DNA of 64,000 nucleotides, from the NCBI RefSeq assembly GCF_037975245.1, contig NC_092580.1, forward strand, positions 27,123,501 through 27,187,500, given 5' to 3'. This document shows positions 54,701-62,151 of the stretch, piece by piece. The DNA is from Apostichopus japonicus (taxonomy: Eukaryota > Echinodermata > Holothuroidea > Aspidochirotida > Stichopodidae). Made by a program: the position numbers and the translations under genes. Every line of letters begins with the position of its first letter. Positions within the stretch are counted from its first letter, which is position 1. The notes under the pieces are model-generated. The model was not told where the DNA came from. It worked only from the letters and a program-made list of their open reading frames with translations, and searched no databases.

Positions 54701-57700
54701 ATCATTTTGGTATGCACAACAAATGGAATTACACTTAAACACCTCATTCAAAGTTGTAATTGTTGGATTCACTGGACGGAAAAGTCCTTCATGGACATGG
54801 GATGCTTTACCTTTGGTTTCATTGAAGTATTTTCGCTGTACAGTTGAGATAGTTGTCGCCTGGAAATTGTCACTAATGAGTTTGTAAAGCTTTGTCATGG
54901 TTCCACCCTCACATGCAGTATGAGGCATAATGATCTTCAAAAGAAAAATACAAAAAAAAGCATATATTAGACCTAGTTAAAAGAACACTTTTATGAGCAG
55001 GGAGGAGAGCCTGTTTTGTCTTAAAACTTTATTATATTAGCACTTTGTCCTGCAGATAAGTAAGATTTGCACACTCAGTGGAATGTAGGCATTTTATGGT
55101 GACTTGAGGGATAAGAGCGAATACTAGACTTTGTGATCTAATCACTCTTTTATATTCAATGATCCTCAAATGATTAATAATCCCCTTAAATAATAGCAGC
55201 TTTGGCTTTTTGCAACAAACAAAAGAAGGAGGTGACTAAAATAGCGCAAGAAAGCAGACTGATTCTAGTTGAAGTAAGTTGCTTAGCTGAATTCACCATG
55301 AATCCACAGGGCCTCGTACACATGGAGCCCAGGGTAGAGAGGTCATTGCAGCAGTTTCAAAAACACTCGTTAACTCAACTGGTGGAGTCCCAGCCTCCCT
55401 CACCCAATCTCAAACCTGTGCCAGGGTCCTTAATCCAGGAAGAGCTTATTTCATACAGTAGCAAGACAAAGATAACAGAGATATAAGAGATTCAGAGATT
55501 GCATGGAATAATAGTCACACAACCGAGGGAAAAACTGATGAAATGAAATGAAATGATTGAATTAGGACAACACCTACCTCTAATGGCTGGTATATTTGAA
55601 TCTTGGTAGTGACTTTGACATATGTCTGACTGTCTGAGAACTAAACATGAATGAAAATGATGAAATTTATAGAAACCAACAGAAGTGAGGTTTATTGTCA
55701 ATCTAACAAGTAATATTGTATCAGAACAAATATGAATGGTCATATTGACTAGTATAAAAGAAATTGTAATAATTATTTTATGTAAAACTATACATTACAA
55801 CCTGACCATATACACAACTGCATAGGTCCACAAGTATCACAGGTATAGTACCAATATGTAGTATATTCGTCCACACAAACAGAATATGAAGTAGTTCTTC
55901 TCATCCTAAACTTTCAAATCATTTCATATACTCAAAGCATAACCAAAGAAAACCTCTCACATGTAAATGTGGTTCATCTGTTGTAGATGTGTTGTAGATC
56001 TTTAAGCTAGGTGATAATTATTATTTTCTGATATATAAACAGAATTTCTCAAGTATTGAACATTCTATGAGATGGCAAAACAGTGAACTTACAATATATT
56101 TTGTACTAAAAGAGCAAATCAACAATGGGAAACAACAATAATAACTGATACATTATATCTTGTACTCAGGTCCTCAATAAGGCTATAAGTGATGGGGAAA
56201 CATTTAGTAAAATGCAAGTGAACCATCTTTCTGAAAATGTACAGCAAACGTGCTACCTTCCAGTTTAACATATGTAAGTTTAAATGCAGTATATATAGCT
56301 ATACAAGGATATTACTACAAAACTGAAATACAGTTTGGGGGTAAATAAGTATAAAAGTACAAAAATATGAAGGAAAAATTAATTTTCTAATTTACCTGTG
56401 ATAAAGTGACCACTGGCTGCTTAAGGTCTATACATGCCATTCCAATCTCTCCCTGTGCCTGTCCTCTGCCTTCAACAACAGCTATACATTAATAAGAAAC
56501 CATTAATACACAAAATATAAATGAATGCATACAAACTAGATATAGACTGTAAGAAAGACATACAAGCAAAACCTCCCTTGGATCAAGTTTTTTTTTCTAT
56601 ACTGTCATGATTTCATTCTTTGCGTAGTTGTTAAATGAATCATATTTCCTACATAATGCTCCCTGTATTTTGATATTGAAGATGCATTTTGCACCGTGAT
56701 CCCTGAAGAAGAGATATTTAAGGTAGCTGATATATTTCAATCTGTTTCTTAATCCAACAAAATTTCACCAGGAACGATGATATTTGGCACAAAATGTATA
56801 AAGATATTTGAAATTTAGAAGATTACATCAAAAAGTACAGGATACTTAGTTAGATTGAGATCTATCCAATGATTTGTGCAGTATACTTTACTAAGTTTAG
56901 TGAAAATGACAAAGTTACAACTCAACATAAAAATCAAACCCAGAATTGTAGCTTTTAATAACGAACTATACAGCTGCATTTTCTCTCTCTTTCATTCATT
57001 TTGTTGCAATTTCTTCATAGAACACATTTCTTCATGAACACATTATGTGGACAAAGATGGATTTCACTTTATTTTGTATTTTTCCTCAACCTAAATTACA
57101 GTTTCAGGGAAAATATTTCTTTGCAGTGTCTAGCAGAAAAATAGATCCAGATCCAGTGAGTGAGTGTTCAGGGACACAGGAGCGGGGAGGGAGGGTTTAA
57201 AGATTTGAGCAATTTGTGGATTATGTAGGTATAGTATGTTCAAATGGAGACAGGTATTTAAGGAGCAAAGTTAGACTTTTATTTTTCTATTGTTCAGGCT
57301 TTTATAATCTACGTAGTATTAATTTACTGTATAACTCAGTGTTGCAGAATGTTCTCATGATTCAGGCCAATATCATACCTACAATAGTCGATGACTTAGG
57401 GATCCCAGCAGGGGTTGTTGAGCTTGCACTCCGATAAGGGGTGCGTCTTGCACTTGGTGTCTGACCACTGTTACTGCTTGTCCGAAATGGTGTGTCTGTA
57501 GATGATCTGGAAAGTACCCAAAGATATGAGACATATGAAGAGTCAAAGAGATATAGTGTCAACCGATAAGAAAATTTCGATGAAAAGAATTTATAAGCAC
57601 ATATACTTTTGAATCCTGAATGCAACAGAAATGAACAATTTAGATTTCCTTTTTTTCTTTGTCACTGCTCGACAAAGTAAAGTGTACTTTATGAAACATT

Positions 57701-59293
57701 ATGCTAGAGAAACTGTTCTTTTTTAGTCTGTCATACTGCTTAAGTTAAATATATTAGCAACCTGTTTGGTATGGTCACTCTATATTGCAGAAATATATTT
57801 ATTCAAATTATCAAATTTTCTAGATAAGATCACTAGATTAATTGCAAAACTTTGTTTTACAGACAATTCCAAAATATCAACTTTAAACCATTAGAATACT
57901 GCTGCCAAAAACTGGCATTGCAAGGATGACAACAAATTAGGTGATGAAAACCACTGATACTGCCACTTTAATTGAAAGGAAATGCATCTTAGAAATCTTG
58001 ATATACTGGCATACTTCCAGGGTTTCTTTTTGTAGATTCCCATTTGATAATTAAATAAACTTTTGTGGTTTCTAACATATATTTAAATATTATACTTGTA
58101 ACTGCTTCCATTGAACTCTATATGTGGGATATTTTTAACTGAAATAAATAAAATACAAATTAAATTAATACCGGAAAGATTTGGTGGCCGAGAAACTGGA
58201 TGATGTGGATCTATTCAGACCTGAACTTGGCCTTCTAACACTGCCAGCACCTCCAGGGGGTGGACCACGCCTAGTCATTAAAGGCGTGGTAAAATTTCCC
58301 TGAGCACTTGGAACTGATTTTGTTCCTTCATTGGACGTATTCAAGGAGAATGCTATGAACAGGAAAATGGGGATAACATCGAGCAAAAATTAGAACTTGT
58401 TACCATTTCTAAAACGAGAGATTATGAAATAAAGAATGCAACTTGCAAGGCCTCAGAAGTGCCATTTCCGGCAATCTGAGAGGCATCTGTTGCTAAAAGA
58501 TTTCTTGTACACTACGCGCCAACCGATGGTGGCGCTCCGCTTAGATAGTGTCACAGGAACTTTTGGGCACAAAAGTTTCTGCCCCCCAAACTGAAATGGT
58601 CCCGTACGCCTATGGTTACTTGCCGTAGTAATTGCTTAGTTTGTTCAAGTCAGTTCCTGAAATTCAACATTCAAAAGAGGGGGGAAAAATGCAGCTCAAC
58701 CTAAAACTGTAAAAGGCTTTTCTGGTGGCTGAAGTTGATCAGTTGGCAAAACTGCGGCAACATTTCTGCATCTTTTGGTAAAACTCTAACCACATCCTAA
58801 TAGAACTTTCTATCACTATAAGAGATGAATTTTTATAGGAAATTAGGAATATGAAATTTTGAAAAGTGCATCACATGTCATGAGGTAGACCAATACACTT
58901 AGGAATAGGAGGCCTAGGCCTGTGCCATTATGGTTGATGTATGCCATTAATCATTATTTATGGTTGAATATGGTAATTTTGCATTGTCTCTTAGGCCTAC
59001 TTAGTTCCATCAATATTTAACCAATTACCAAATTATTTCTTGTAGCCTGAATAAACTTTGATGCATGCAAATACTTTGTGAAAATTCAGTTGCTTAGTAA
59101 CGGTTGTTAGGCCTCGGCCTAGTTTAAGTTTATAACTAGCCTAGGCTAGGCACCTTTAAGGCCTCTAGAGCCTAGGCCTAGACGAACCTGAACTGGACCT
59201 AAACTAAAGTTAGGCCTAGGCCTACCCTTAATTTAATTCATGAAAGTGGTAAATGATTAAGGAAAACGGCTGCTTACAATATCTCTGATTCAT
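36555..59293 (-). CDS. MSH4: MSH4, meiosis-specific MutS homologue, complete, 26 coding exons
   Basis: Known role: MSH4 pairs with MSH5 as MutSgamma, a sliding clamp that stabilises Holliday-junction intermediates and promotes meiotic crossovers. It does not repair mismatches. The exons (descending) join in phase into 2649 nt, 882 codons plus TGA; human MSH4 is about 936 aa. Residues 1-108 are a Ser/Pro/Arg-rich low-complexity N-terminus. The mismatch-binding MutS domain I is absent, as in the family. MutS II begins near 109 with [16 protein letters not shown]. Then come domain III/IV core and lever (about 255-600), Walker A GPNMGGKST 632-640, [12 protein letters not shown] 678-689, Walker [11 protein letters not shown] with D711/E712, His motif VTHF about 743-746, and a helical C-terminus. 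The start has an in-frame TGA 12 nt upstream. All ATPase residues look intact. Confidence 0.97.
37875..37963 (-). CDS. MSH4: MSH4 exon 25
   Basis: 89 nt, phase 1 in, 0 out. [20 protein letters not shown] aligns with human [20 protein letters not shown]. The donor is GTGAGT. Confidence 0.93.
38422..38525 (-). CDS. MSH4: MSH4 exon 24
   Basis: 104 nt, phase 2 in, 1 out. [16 protein letters not shown] aligns with human MHFEVQHVKNTSRNKE, and EEQYG with EEKNYG. The donor is GTAGGT. Confidence 0.92.
38555..38808. repeat. Tandem duplication of ~120-135 bp
   Basis: Two adjacent copies (about 38555-38671 and 38672-38808) share ATTAAATGTACCTCAATGAC, a C-rich stretch (11 C at 38603-38613) and ATCTGATTGGATAAAACAGT before AGGCTATATTA. 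The copies differ in the C-rich and A-rich parts. Confidence 0.88.
38901..39036 (-). CDS. MSH4: MSH4 exon 23: His switch
   Basis: 136 nt, phase 1 in, 2 out. [20 protein letters not shown] matches human [29 protein letters not shown] is the ATPase His-switch segment (human LFATHFLEL). Confidence 0.96.
39337..39727. mobile_element. Foldback/MITE-type insertion with long palindrome
   Basis: This insertion interrupts repeat copy A. Its ends are TTATACAA and TTGTATAA (inverted). Internally it has TTTATACAACACC near the left end, inverted as TGTTGTATAAA near 39541, and then a long palindrome. It encodes no recognisable transposase, so it is non-autonomous. The superfamily is not assigned. Confidence 0.7.
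39552..39720. repeat. Near-perfect palindrome, 2 x 83 bp with 3-nt centre
   Basis: The arms 39552-39634 and 39638-39720 are reverse complements with about one mismatch, around the centre AGGC-TGC-GCCT. Transcribed as part of MSH4 intron 22, it would form a hairpin of about 83 bp. Confidence 0.95.
40185..40257 (-). CDS. MSH4: MSH4 exon 22: Walker B
   Basis: 73 nt, phase 0 in, 1 out. [10 protein letters not shown] holds the Walker B aspartate D711 and catalytic glutamate E712 (human LILIDELGRG). Confidence 0.97.
40295..40350 (-). repeat. Interspersed repeat module with internal hairpin, copy 2
   Basis: On the minus strand it reads GCCTTTGAAGAAGATCCTGC then TAGGATC, and later TCAGGTCAACTTACTTTTAC. 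The same order occurs on the + strand at 4487-4540. GATCCTGCTAGGATC forms a small stem-loop. This looks like the conserved end of a dispersed retroelement. Confidence 0.7.
40473..40605. repeat. Inverted repeat, ~50 bp arms
   Basis: The left arm about 40478-40527 (contains ACCAACAGGGGAAGAGG and GATAAACAGTGGAGGGACAA) is the reverse complement of the right arm about 40551-40600, with a few mismatches and a ~23 bp spacer. Confidence 0.9.
41268..41435 (-). CDS. MSH4: MSH4 exon 21: Walker A end, Q-loop, signature
   Basis: 168 nt, phase 0/0. It begins [12 protein letters not shown], completing the P-loop. It has Gly at the position where human MSH4 has Ser (GPNMSGKST), as in bacterial MutS and MSH2. 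It contains [12 protein letters not shown], the ABC-family signature region. The donor GTTTGT is weak but is required by phase and by homology across the join (STFMLE-MREV). Confidence 0.94.
41868..41915 (-). CDS. MSH4: MSH4 exon 20: first half of Walker A
   Basis: 48 nt, phase 0/0, encoding [12 protein letters not shown]. The P-loop GPNM-GGKST is interrupted by the following intron exactly between M635 and G636. Confidence 0.95.
42698..42792 (-). CDS. MSH4: MSH4 exon 19: entry to ATPase domain
   Basis: 95 nt, phase 1 in, 0 out. [20 protein letters not shown] matches human [20 protein letters not shown], the conserved start of the MutS V ATPase domain. Confidence 0.97.
42865..43115. repeat. 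Interspersed repeat, copy B (uninterrupted)
   Basis: It is the continuous counterpart of copy A at 39130-39755, ending ATAATTTGGGGCCTATACTG. At the site where copy A has its ~390 bp insertion, copy B reads ACGGTGCTATAATTTGGGG, effectively an empty site. Confidence 0.85.
43631..43755 (-). CDS. MSH4: MSH4 exon 18
   Basis: 125 nt, phase 2 in, 1 out. [20 protein letters not shown] is near-identical to human [20 protein letters not shown]. The donor used is GTGTGT after SKY-G; an upstream GTATGG would break the frame into exon 19. Confidence 0.95.
44096..44246. mobile_element. Foldback MITE-like element, 151 bp
   Basis: Terminal arms of about 53 bp, starting GCAGATCTTCCCTAT and ending ATAGGCAAGATCTGC, pair with only a few mismatches. 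Both contain CTAGATACCCCACT or its complement. A ~40 bp spacer separates them. No coding capacity; no clear target-site duplication. Confidence 0.85.
44498..44543 (-). CDS. MSH4: MSH4 exon 17 (46 nt)
   Basis: Phase 1 in, 2 out. [15 protein letters not shown] matches human ERCQESLREIYHMTY. The donor is GTGAGT. Confidence 0.92.
46374..46386 (-). CDS. MSH4: MSH4 microexon 16 (13 nt)
   Basis: ATTAAACTGAATG between AG and GTGAGT encodes IKLN plus one base. It aligns with human IKMNERCQESL and is needed to bridge phase 0 (exon 15) to phase 1 (exon 17). Vertebrates, as far as I recall, have no exon this small here. Confidence 0.85.
46387..47086 (-). other. MSH4 intron 15
   Basis: A 700 bp intron, half of it the hAT-like MITE at 46710-47047. 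The rest is AT-rich. Confidence 0.7.
46710..47047. mobile_element. hAT-like MITE (338 bp) with perfect 8-bp target duplication
   Basis: It begins CAGTGGCGGAGC and its other end is the inverted CAGTGGTGGAGC. It is flanked on both sides by CATAACAA (46702-46709 and 47048-47055). An 8-bp duplication with CAGTGGCG-type ends fits hAT elements. It has no transposase ORF. The intact duplication suggests recent insertion. It begins about 31 bp into intron 15, close to the exon 15 donor. Confidence 0.92.
47087..47274 (-). CDS. MSH4: MSH4 exon 15: lever/clamp region
   Basis: 188 nt, phase 1 in, 0 out. [16 protein letters not shown] matches human LPLRTSFSSARGFFIQ, and [20 protein letters not shown] matches [20 protein letters not shown]. 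An intact hAT-like MITE starts about 30 bp beyond its donor. Confidence 0.95.
47831..47884 (-). CDS. MSH4: MSH4 exon 14
   Basis: 54 nt, phase 1/1. [17 protein letters not shown] matches human FLDIARRTYTEIVDDIA. The donor is GTGAGT. Confidence 0.95.
48072..48204 (-). CDS. MSH4: MSH4 exon 13
   Basis: 133 nt, phase 0 in, 1 out. [15 protein letters not shown] matches human MRTQKCYAVRSNINE. The donor is GTATGT. Confidence 0.95.
48742..48932 (-). CDS. MSH4: MSH4 exon 12: MutS III core
   Basis: 191 nt, phase 1 in, 0 out. It contains [20 protein letters not shown] and [18 protein letters not shown], both close to human. Its acceptor sits at the edge of a 39-bp minisatellite that fills the preceding intron. 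Confidence 0.96.
48935..50025. repeat. Minisatellite, 39 bp unit, filling MSH4 intron 11
   Basis: About 27 units containing GGTAAGACGAAAGGTAATCC then CACAGTAACGATATAAATA, with occasional short units. The array occupies nearly the whole intron (48933-50124) and runs up to the exon 12 acceptor. The 39-bp period equals 13 codons, so several long repetitive minus-strand open frames (for example 48986-49522) arise that are not genes. Confidence 0.95.
50125..50205 (-). CDS. MSH4: MSH4 exon 11: MutS III core
   Basis: 81 nt, phase 1/1. [20 protein letters not shown] aligns with human [20 protein letters not shown]. Confidence 0.94.
50984..51022 (-). CDS. MSH4: MSH4 exon 10 (39 nt)
   Basis: A short exon, phase 1/1: [13 protein letters not shown], matching human SRRLRSNILEPLV. 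It is in-frame, so skipping would delete 13 residues of the core without a frameshift. Confidence 0.9.
52355..52459 (-). CDS. MSH4: MSH4 exon 9: MutS III
   Basis: 105 nt, phase 1/1. [15 protein letters not shown] is near-identical to human [15 protein letters not shown], the conserved turn in the MutS core domain. The donor is GTAAGT. Confidence 0.96.
53366..53487 (-). CDS. MSH4: MSH4 exon 8: connector to MutS III
   Basis: 122 nt, phase 2 in, 1 out. [20 protein letters not shown] closely matches human [20 protein letters not shown]. The donor is GTCAGT. Confidence 0.96.
54263..54329 (-). CDS. MSH4: MSH4 exon 7
   Basis: 67 nt, phase 1 in, 2 out. [20 protein letters not shown] corresponds to human EYIEQLCIAEFSTVLMEV. 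Confidence 0.93.
54811..54934 (-). CDS. MSH4: MSH4 exon 6
   Basis: 124 nt, phase 0 in, 1 out. It contains [20 protein letters not shown] and [13 protein letters not shown], the latter nearly identical to human [13 protein letters not shown]. Confidence 0.96.
55578..55640 (-). CDS. MSH4: MSH4 exon 5
   Basis: 63 nt, phase 0/0. [20 protein letters not shown] aligns with human [20 protein letters not shown] (MutS II). The donor is GTAGGT. Confidence 0.94.
56396..56481 (-). CDS. MSH4: MSH4 exon 4: start of MutS II
   Basis: 86 nt, phase 1 in, 0 out. [20 protein letters not shown] is nearly identical to the human segment at the start of the conserved MSH4 core. Confidence 0.96.
57379..57506 (-). 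CDS. MSH4: MSH4 exon 3: disordered N-terminus
   Basis: 128 nt, phase 2 in, 1 out. A Ser/Thr/Arg-rich stretch ends IPKSSTIVG, joining in phase to the conserved exon 4. Acceptor and donor (GTATGA) fit. Confidence 0.87.
58172..58352 (-). CDS. MSH4: MSH4 exon 2: disordered N-terminus
   Basis: 181 nt, phase 1 in, 2 out, donor GTATTA. It encodes a Ser/Arg/Pro/Gly-rich segment ([18 protein letters not shown]). Vertebrate MSH4 also has a low-complexity N-terminus here, without strong sequence conservation. Confidence 0.85.
58510..58612 (-). mobile_element. Degraded hAT-like MITE fragment
   Basis: Read on the minus strand it contains GACACTATCTAAGCGGAGC followed by GGTTGGCGCG, the same order as inside the element at 46710-47047. 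The outer end TAGGCGTACGGG resembles another CAGTGGCGTA-type terminus. No clear duplication flanks it. Confidence 0.7.
58905..59228. repeat. Cluster of TAGGCCTA / CCTAGG palindromes
   Basis: At least eight overlapping AGGCCT or CCTAGG palindromes occur within about 320 bp (near 58910, 58992, 59108, 59142, 59170, 59211), in intron 1 close to the MSH4 start. Function unknown. Confidence 0.75.
59278..59293 (-). CDS. MSH4: MSH4 exon 1 (start codon)
   Basis: ATG at 59291-59293 encodes MNQRY plus one base before a GTAAGC donor. It was chosen because its phase (1) matches exon 2 and a TGA lies in frame 12 nt upstream. No homology supports so short a peptide, so transcript evidence would be decisive. 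Confidence 0.65.
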
Positions 59294-59560
59294 AACTTCA
59301 ATTCAAGTCGACGTGTTACGCAAGTAAGAACCAGCTAGAAAGGACTCTGGAAGCGGCTTGTCCAGCAGCAGACGGTAGCCTAATCTTAATTTATGACCGT
59401 AAAGTCAATCACTCAGTGGTCCCAATGCACTGTATGCTAATCGATTTCTGTGCACTGCATGTACGTTTTGCCCGGACTTTTGATATGTCGGTACGGTCTG
59501 TGTAGAGAAAAGTACAATACGGAGTCGCAGGGCAATATACATGCGCTGTCGTGTCTTTTG
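59294..59560 (-). promoter_or_regulatory. MSH4: Probable MSH4 5' UTR and promoter region
   Basis: Inferred from position upstream of exon 1. The stretch 59300-59620 is richer in CpG than the surrounding introns (for example GTCGACGTGTTACGC and ATGCGCTGTCGTG). No TATA box was identified and the start site is unknown. Confidence 0.35.
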
Positions 59561-60562
59561 TTCTGCGTGTGCGTGTCACATTTCTGTGGTGCGATGTGTA
59601 CGTGCGCTAATGTATGGAAGCGCTAAGGTGCCAACAAAATGTTCATGTTCGTTTACTAATGACAAAAGTTTCTCTACAATATTGAATTCCTCACCTTCAT
59701 ATCTCAACATTAAGCACAACATTATCGACTTGATTACTTGTTTTATTTGCAGATATAACCCGATTAAATTAACTTTTATATTCAATTCGATCATATAAAT
59801 CTGGAGCAAAATGCATTTACTACTTTAACTCATTCATCTAATAGTTTGCAATTTGACACAATTTGCCGAAATTGTATATTTAGTCAATTTAACAGTTTGT
59901 TGCAAAATGGTGAATTACAGACGTCATAAACGAGTATAGTTTACTGTTCTGTTTTTATTTATATTATTTGTTTGCTTTTTGAAGTGTCGATATAAAATTA
60001 TTCAATGATTTGGACATTTTTCATAAAATTGAAAAAGTACTAATTTTACAGCGTTATATAAATAATTTAACATTTAATTTTCTGTAAATGTTTGATTGTT
60101 GATTTTTAATAAGCACTCATATTGCAACAATATTGATTGGTTCATTACTTAATGAATGCGGAAATTGCATCTCTTTTGTGCAAATTCCTATTGCTATCAC
60201 ACATGCTTGATTGATCAACTGTTTTATTTGTTAAAGGCTAAAGGCACGAGATATAGCCAACGTCGTAACAAATCGTTCATTTAGAGTCGGCGCAATTTTC
60301 TACCCACTCTCCCCTTTTAGCCTTCAGTCAGAATATCTACACTCTTCTAAATCAGGCGCCAGGGCCCAGACCCTAACCCAATGGTTTATCAGGTCCTATC
60401 CGTTAACATGATTGTGGTACACTAAAGCTCAATATTTCTTGTACCGCTGTCTTGCATGACCTATGTACACTAGCAATAATGTGATGCCATTGGTCATCAT
60501 ATCTGTCGCCCTCTATTCTCTAGGCTACATGTAACTGTCTTTAGCCACCTATTATGCTTTCG

Positions 60563-60592
60563 TGACGTAAGTATTACAGGTCACGTGACGTC
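60563..60592. promoter_or_regulatory. CRE and E-box cluster
   Basis: TGACGTAA (60563-60570), the palindrome GTCACGTGAC (60580-60589) and TGACGTC (60586-60592) lie within 30 bp. These match CREB/ATF and USF/MITF-type E-box consensus sites. Which gene they might serve is unknown. Confidence 0.5.
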
Positions 60593-60884
60593 TGCTCACC
60601 AACTCAGCTGAATCAGATCTCGAAACTTGTGAATCAGTCTTTGCTCCCGTTCCGAAAAATTCGGTTCGGTTGTAGCCCTGGTTCCGACCATTGTGGTTGT
60701 ATTTGTGTATGTTTTGTACTCGTCTTTTATACACTTTTTGTATACGTATCGTTTTAGGACTCTACTTCGGTATCCAGACCTCGTTTGTAATCATTTTCGT
60801 TTAAGTGCATGTTCTTCTATTTATTGAGGGTTTCATGCCGATGTTTTGCCTGTAACTGGCTGATTGTATGTATTGCATGTATTT

Positions 60885-61103
60885 TAGATCCTCCTGCACG
60901 CAGGAACTCGCGAAGAAGCCATCATTGGCTTATCAAAGCCGCAAGCTGACCGAAGTCAGTCTCTTAGATTGATATTTTAAAGTCCATGATTATGAATTGT
61001 CAACAACTCTGTAACTGGACGACATACATTAATCCTGGAGTGACTCGTACTCGGGACCTTACGATTGAATGGCACCGGCGTTAACCACTGAGCTAACACT
61101 CCC
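60885..61103 (-). mobile_element. tRNA-like SINE or tRNA pseudogene-derived element
   Basis: On the minus strand it starts GGGAGTGTTAGCTCAGTGG, with a perfect A box (TAGCTCAGTGG). A degenerate B-box region is followed by CACTCC, which pairs with GGAGTG to mimic an acceptor stem. Downstream, TTCCTGCGTGCAGGAGGATC forms a small palindrome. A functional tRNA is unlikely given the decayed T arm. Confidence 0.55.
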
Positions 61104-61781
61104 TATTGTAGTAATAGATTATGAACTCTAGTCAGAGCTCGTTCTTTACTCGTTTATCTATGTGTTAAAACCTTAGCATGAAATAGCGAGATTCAAGGCT
61201 CGTCGTTACTAACACACAACCATCAAAGCCACTTTTGTTTCCAAATTACCACCAGCCTTTTCAGTAGGGAATATTTTGGCGCCTCCCGAATCTTAAACTG
61301 AGTTAGCGTTACAATATATTAATTGTTAAACTGCTATCATTTTACCAAGGAATTTCTACTGATCGAAATTAACTTCAATACATTATAAATACAATATAGC
61401 CTATTTTGTCAAAATTTGAGCAGCGGGGGAATAATTTTGCCCACCTCCTCTTTTGTCTCTTAACTACCGGCATAATAAGTACGAAATACAAGAATGAGAA
61501 AACGAATGTAAGTAACATAAAAACGAAGGGAAGACTGTGTTAGGTCTCCAATCGCTGCTAAGTCTCTTCAATGAAATGTTACTGGAATCGGGCATTTGAA
61601 GTCTATAAGGTGCGTTTCCTTCATGAATCCAACATCGTACGTATGTCTTGCACTCGCAGAAAAGCCAGAAAGAATATTTTTTCGGTTAGAAACCAACACT
61701 AAAACATTTCTTAGTTAAACTCTTCATACTGGGTGCGCAGCGATTCCTTAGAGCGACGGTGGCAACTTAAACCCATGTATA

Positions 61782-62143
61782 CAGTGGCGTAGGAAGGTCC
61801 TTTTGAGTGGTGGGGCTGAAGACTGACGGCCGGCCTGGGGGAGGGGTCTAAGGGGAGGGGTGTCCCCCTCCCCTTTGGAAGTTTTTGCATTTCCAGGTGG
61901 CCTCAGATGCAATTTGGTGCAATATAGCACACTTCAACACCCACTCCATTTTGTAAACTTAATTTTGTATTTCACCTGGCCTTAGATGCAATTTGGTGCT
62001 CCAAATAAGATTTTTTTTTTCTCATTTAAAAATGAAAAAGGGGTTTTTCAGACTTGCGAAGCGGGGGGCGGAATGATACTTCCGCCCCTCCACATTTTTC
62101 ACTGGGGGGCTGCCCCCCCAGCCCCCCGGTTCCTACGCCCTTG
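61782..62143. mobile_element. hAT-like MITE (362 bp) with perfect 8-bp target duplication
   Basis: The ends CAGTGGCGTAGGAA and (inverted) CAAGGGCGTAGGAA are flanked on both sides by CATGTATA (61774-61781 and 62144-62151). The interior has G/C-rich subterminal hairpins and no transposase. Its terminal sequence is related to that of the 46710 element but the interior differs, so it is a second family. Confidence 0.93.
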
Positions 62144-62151
62144 CATGTATA

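Larger units (their letters stand above)
50206..54810 (-). other. MSH4 introns 6-10
   Basis: Introns 50206-50983, 51023-52354, 52460-53365, 53488-54262 and 54330-54810 are AT-rich with short C- or A-rich runs (for example near 50540 and 52640). No transposon, RNA gene or extra exon was recognised. Confidence 0.55.
54935..58171 (-). other. MSH4 introns 2-5
   Basis: Introns 54935-55577, 55641-56395, 56482-57378 and 57507-58171 are AT-rich. Nothing was recognised beyond low-complexity A/T. Confidence 0.55.
58353..59277 (-). other. MSH4 intron 1
   Basis: A 925 bp intron containing a degraded fragment of the 46710-type MITE (about 58510-58612) and a cluster of AGGCCT/CCTAGG palindromes (58905-59228) next to exon 1. 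Confidence 0.65.
59561..61780. other. Intergenic region upstream of MSH4
   Basis: No gene recognised. It contains a CRE/E-box cluster (60563-60592), a minus-strand SINE-like element (about 60885-61103) and AT-rich DNA. Confidence 0.5.
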
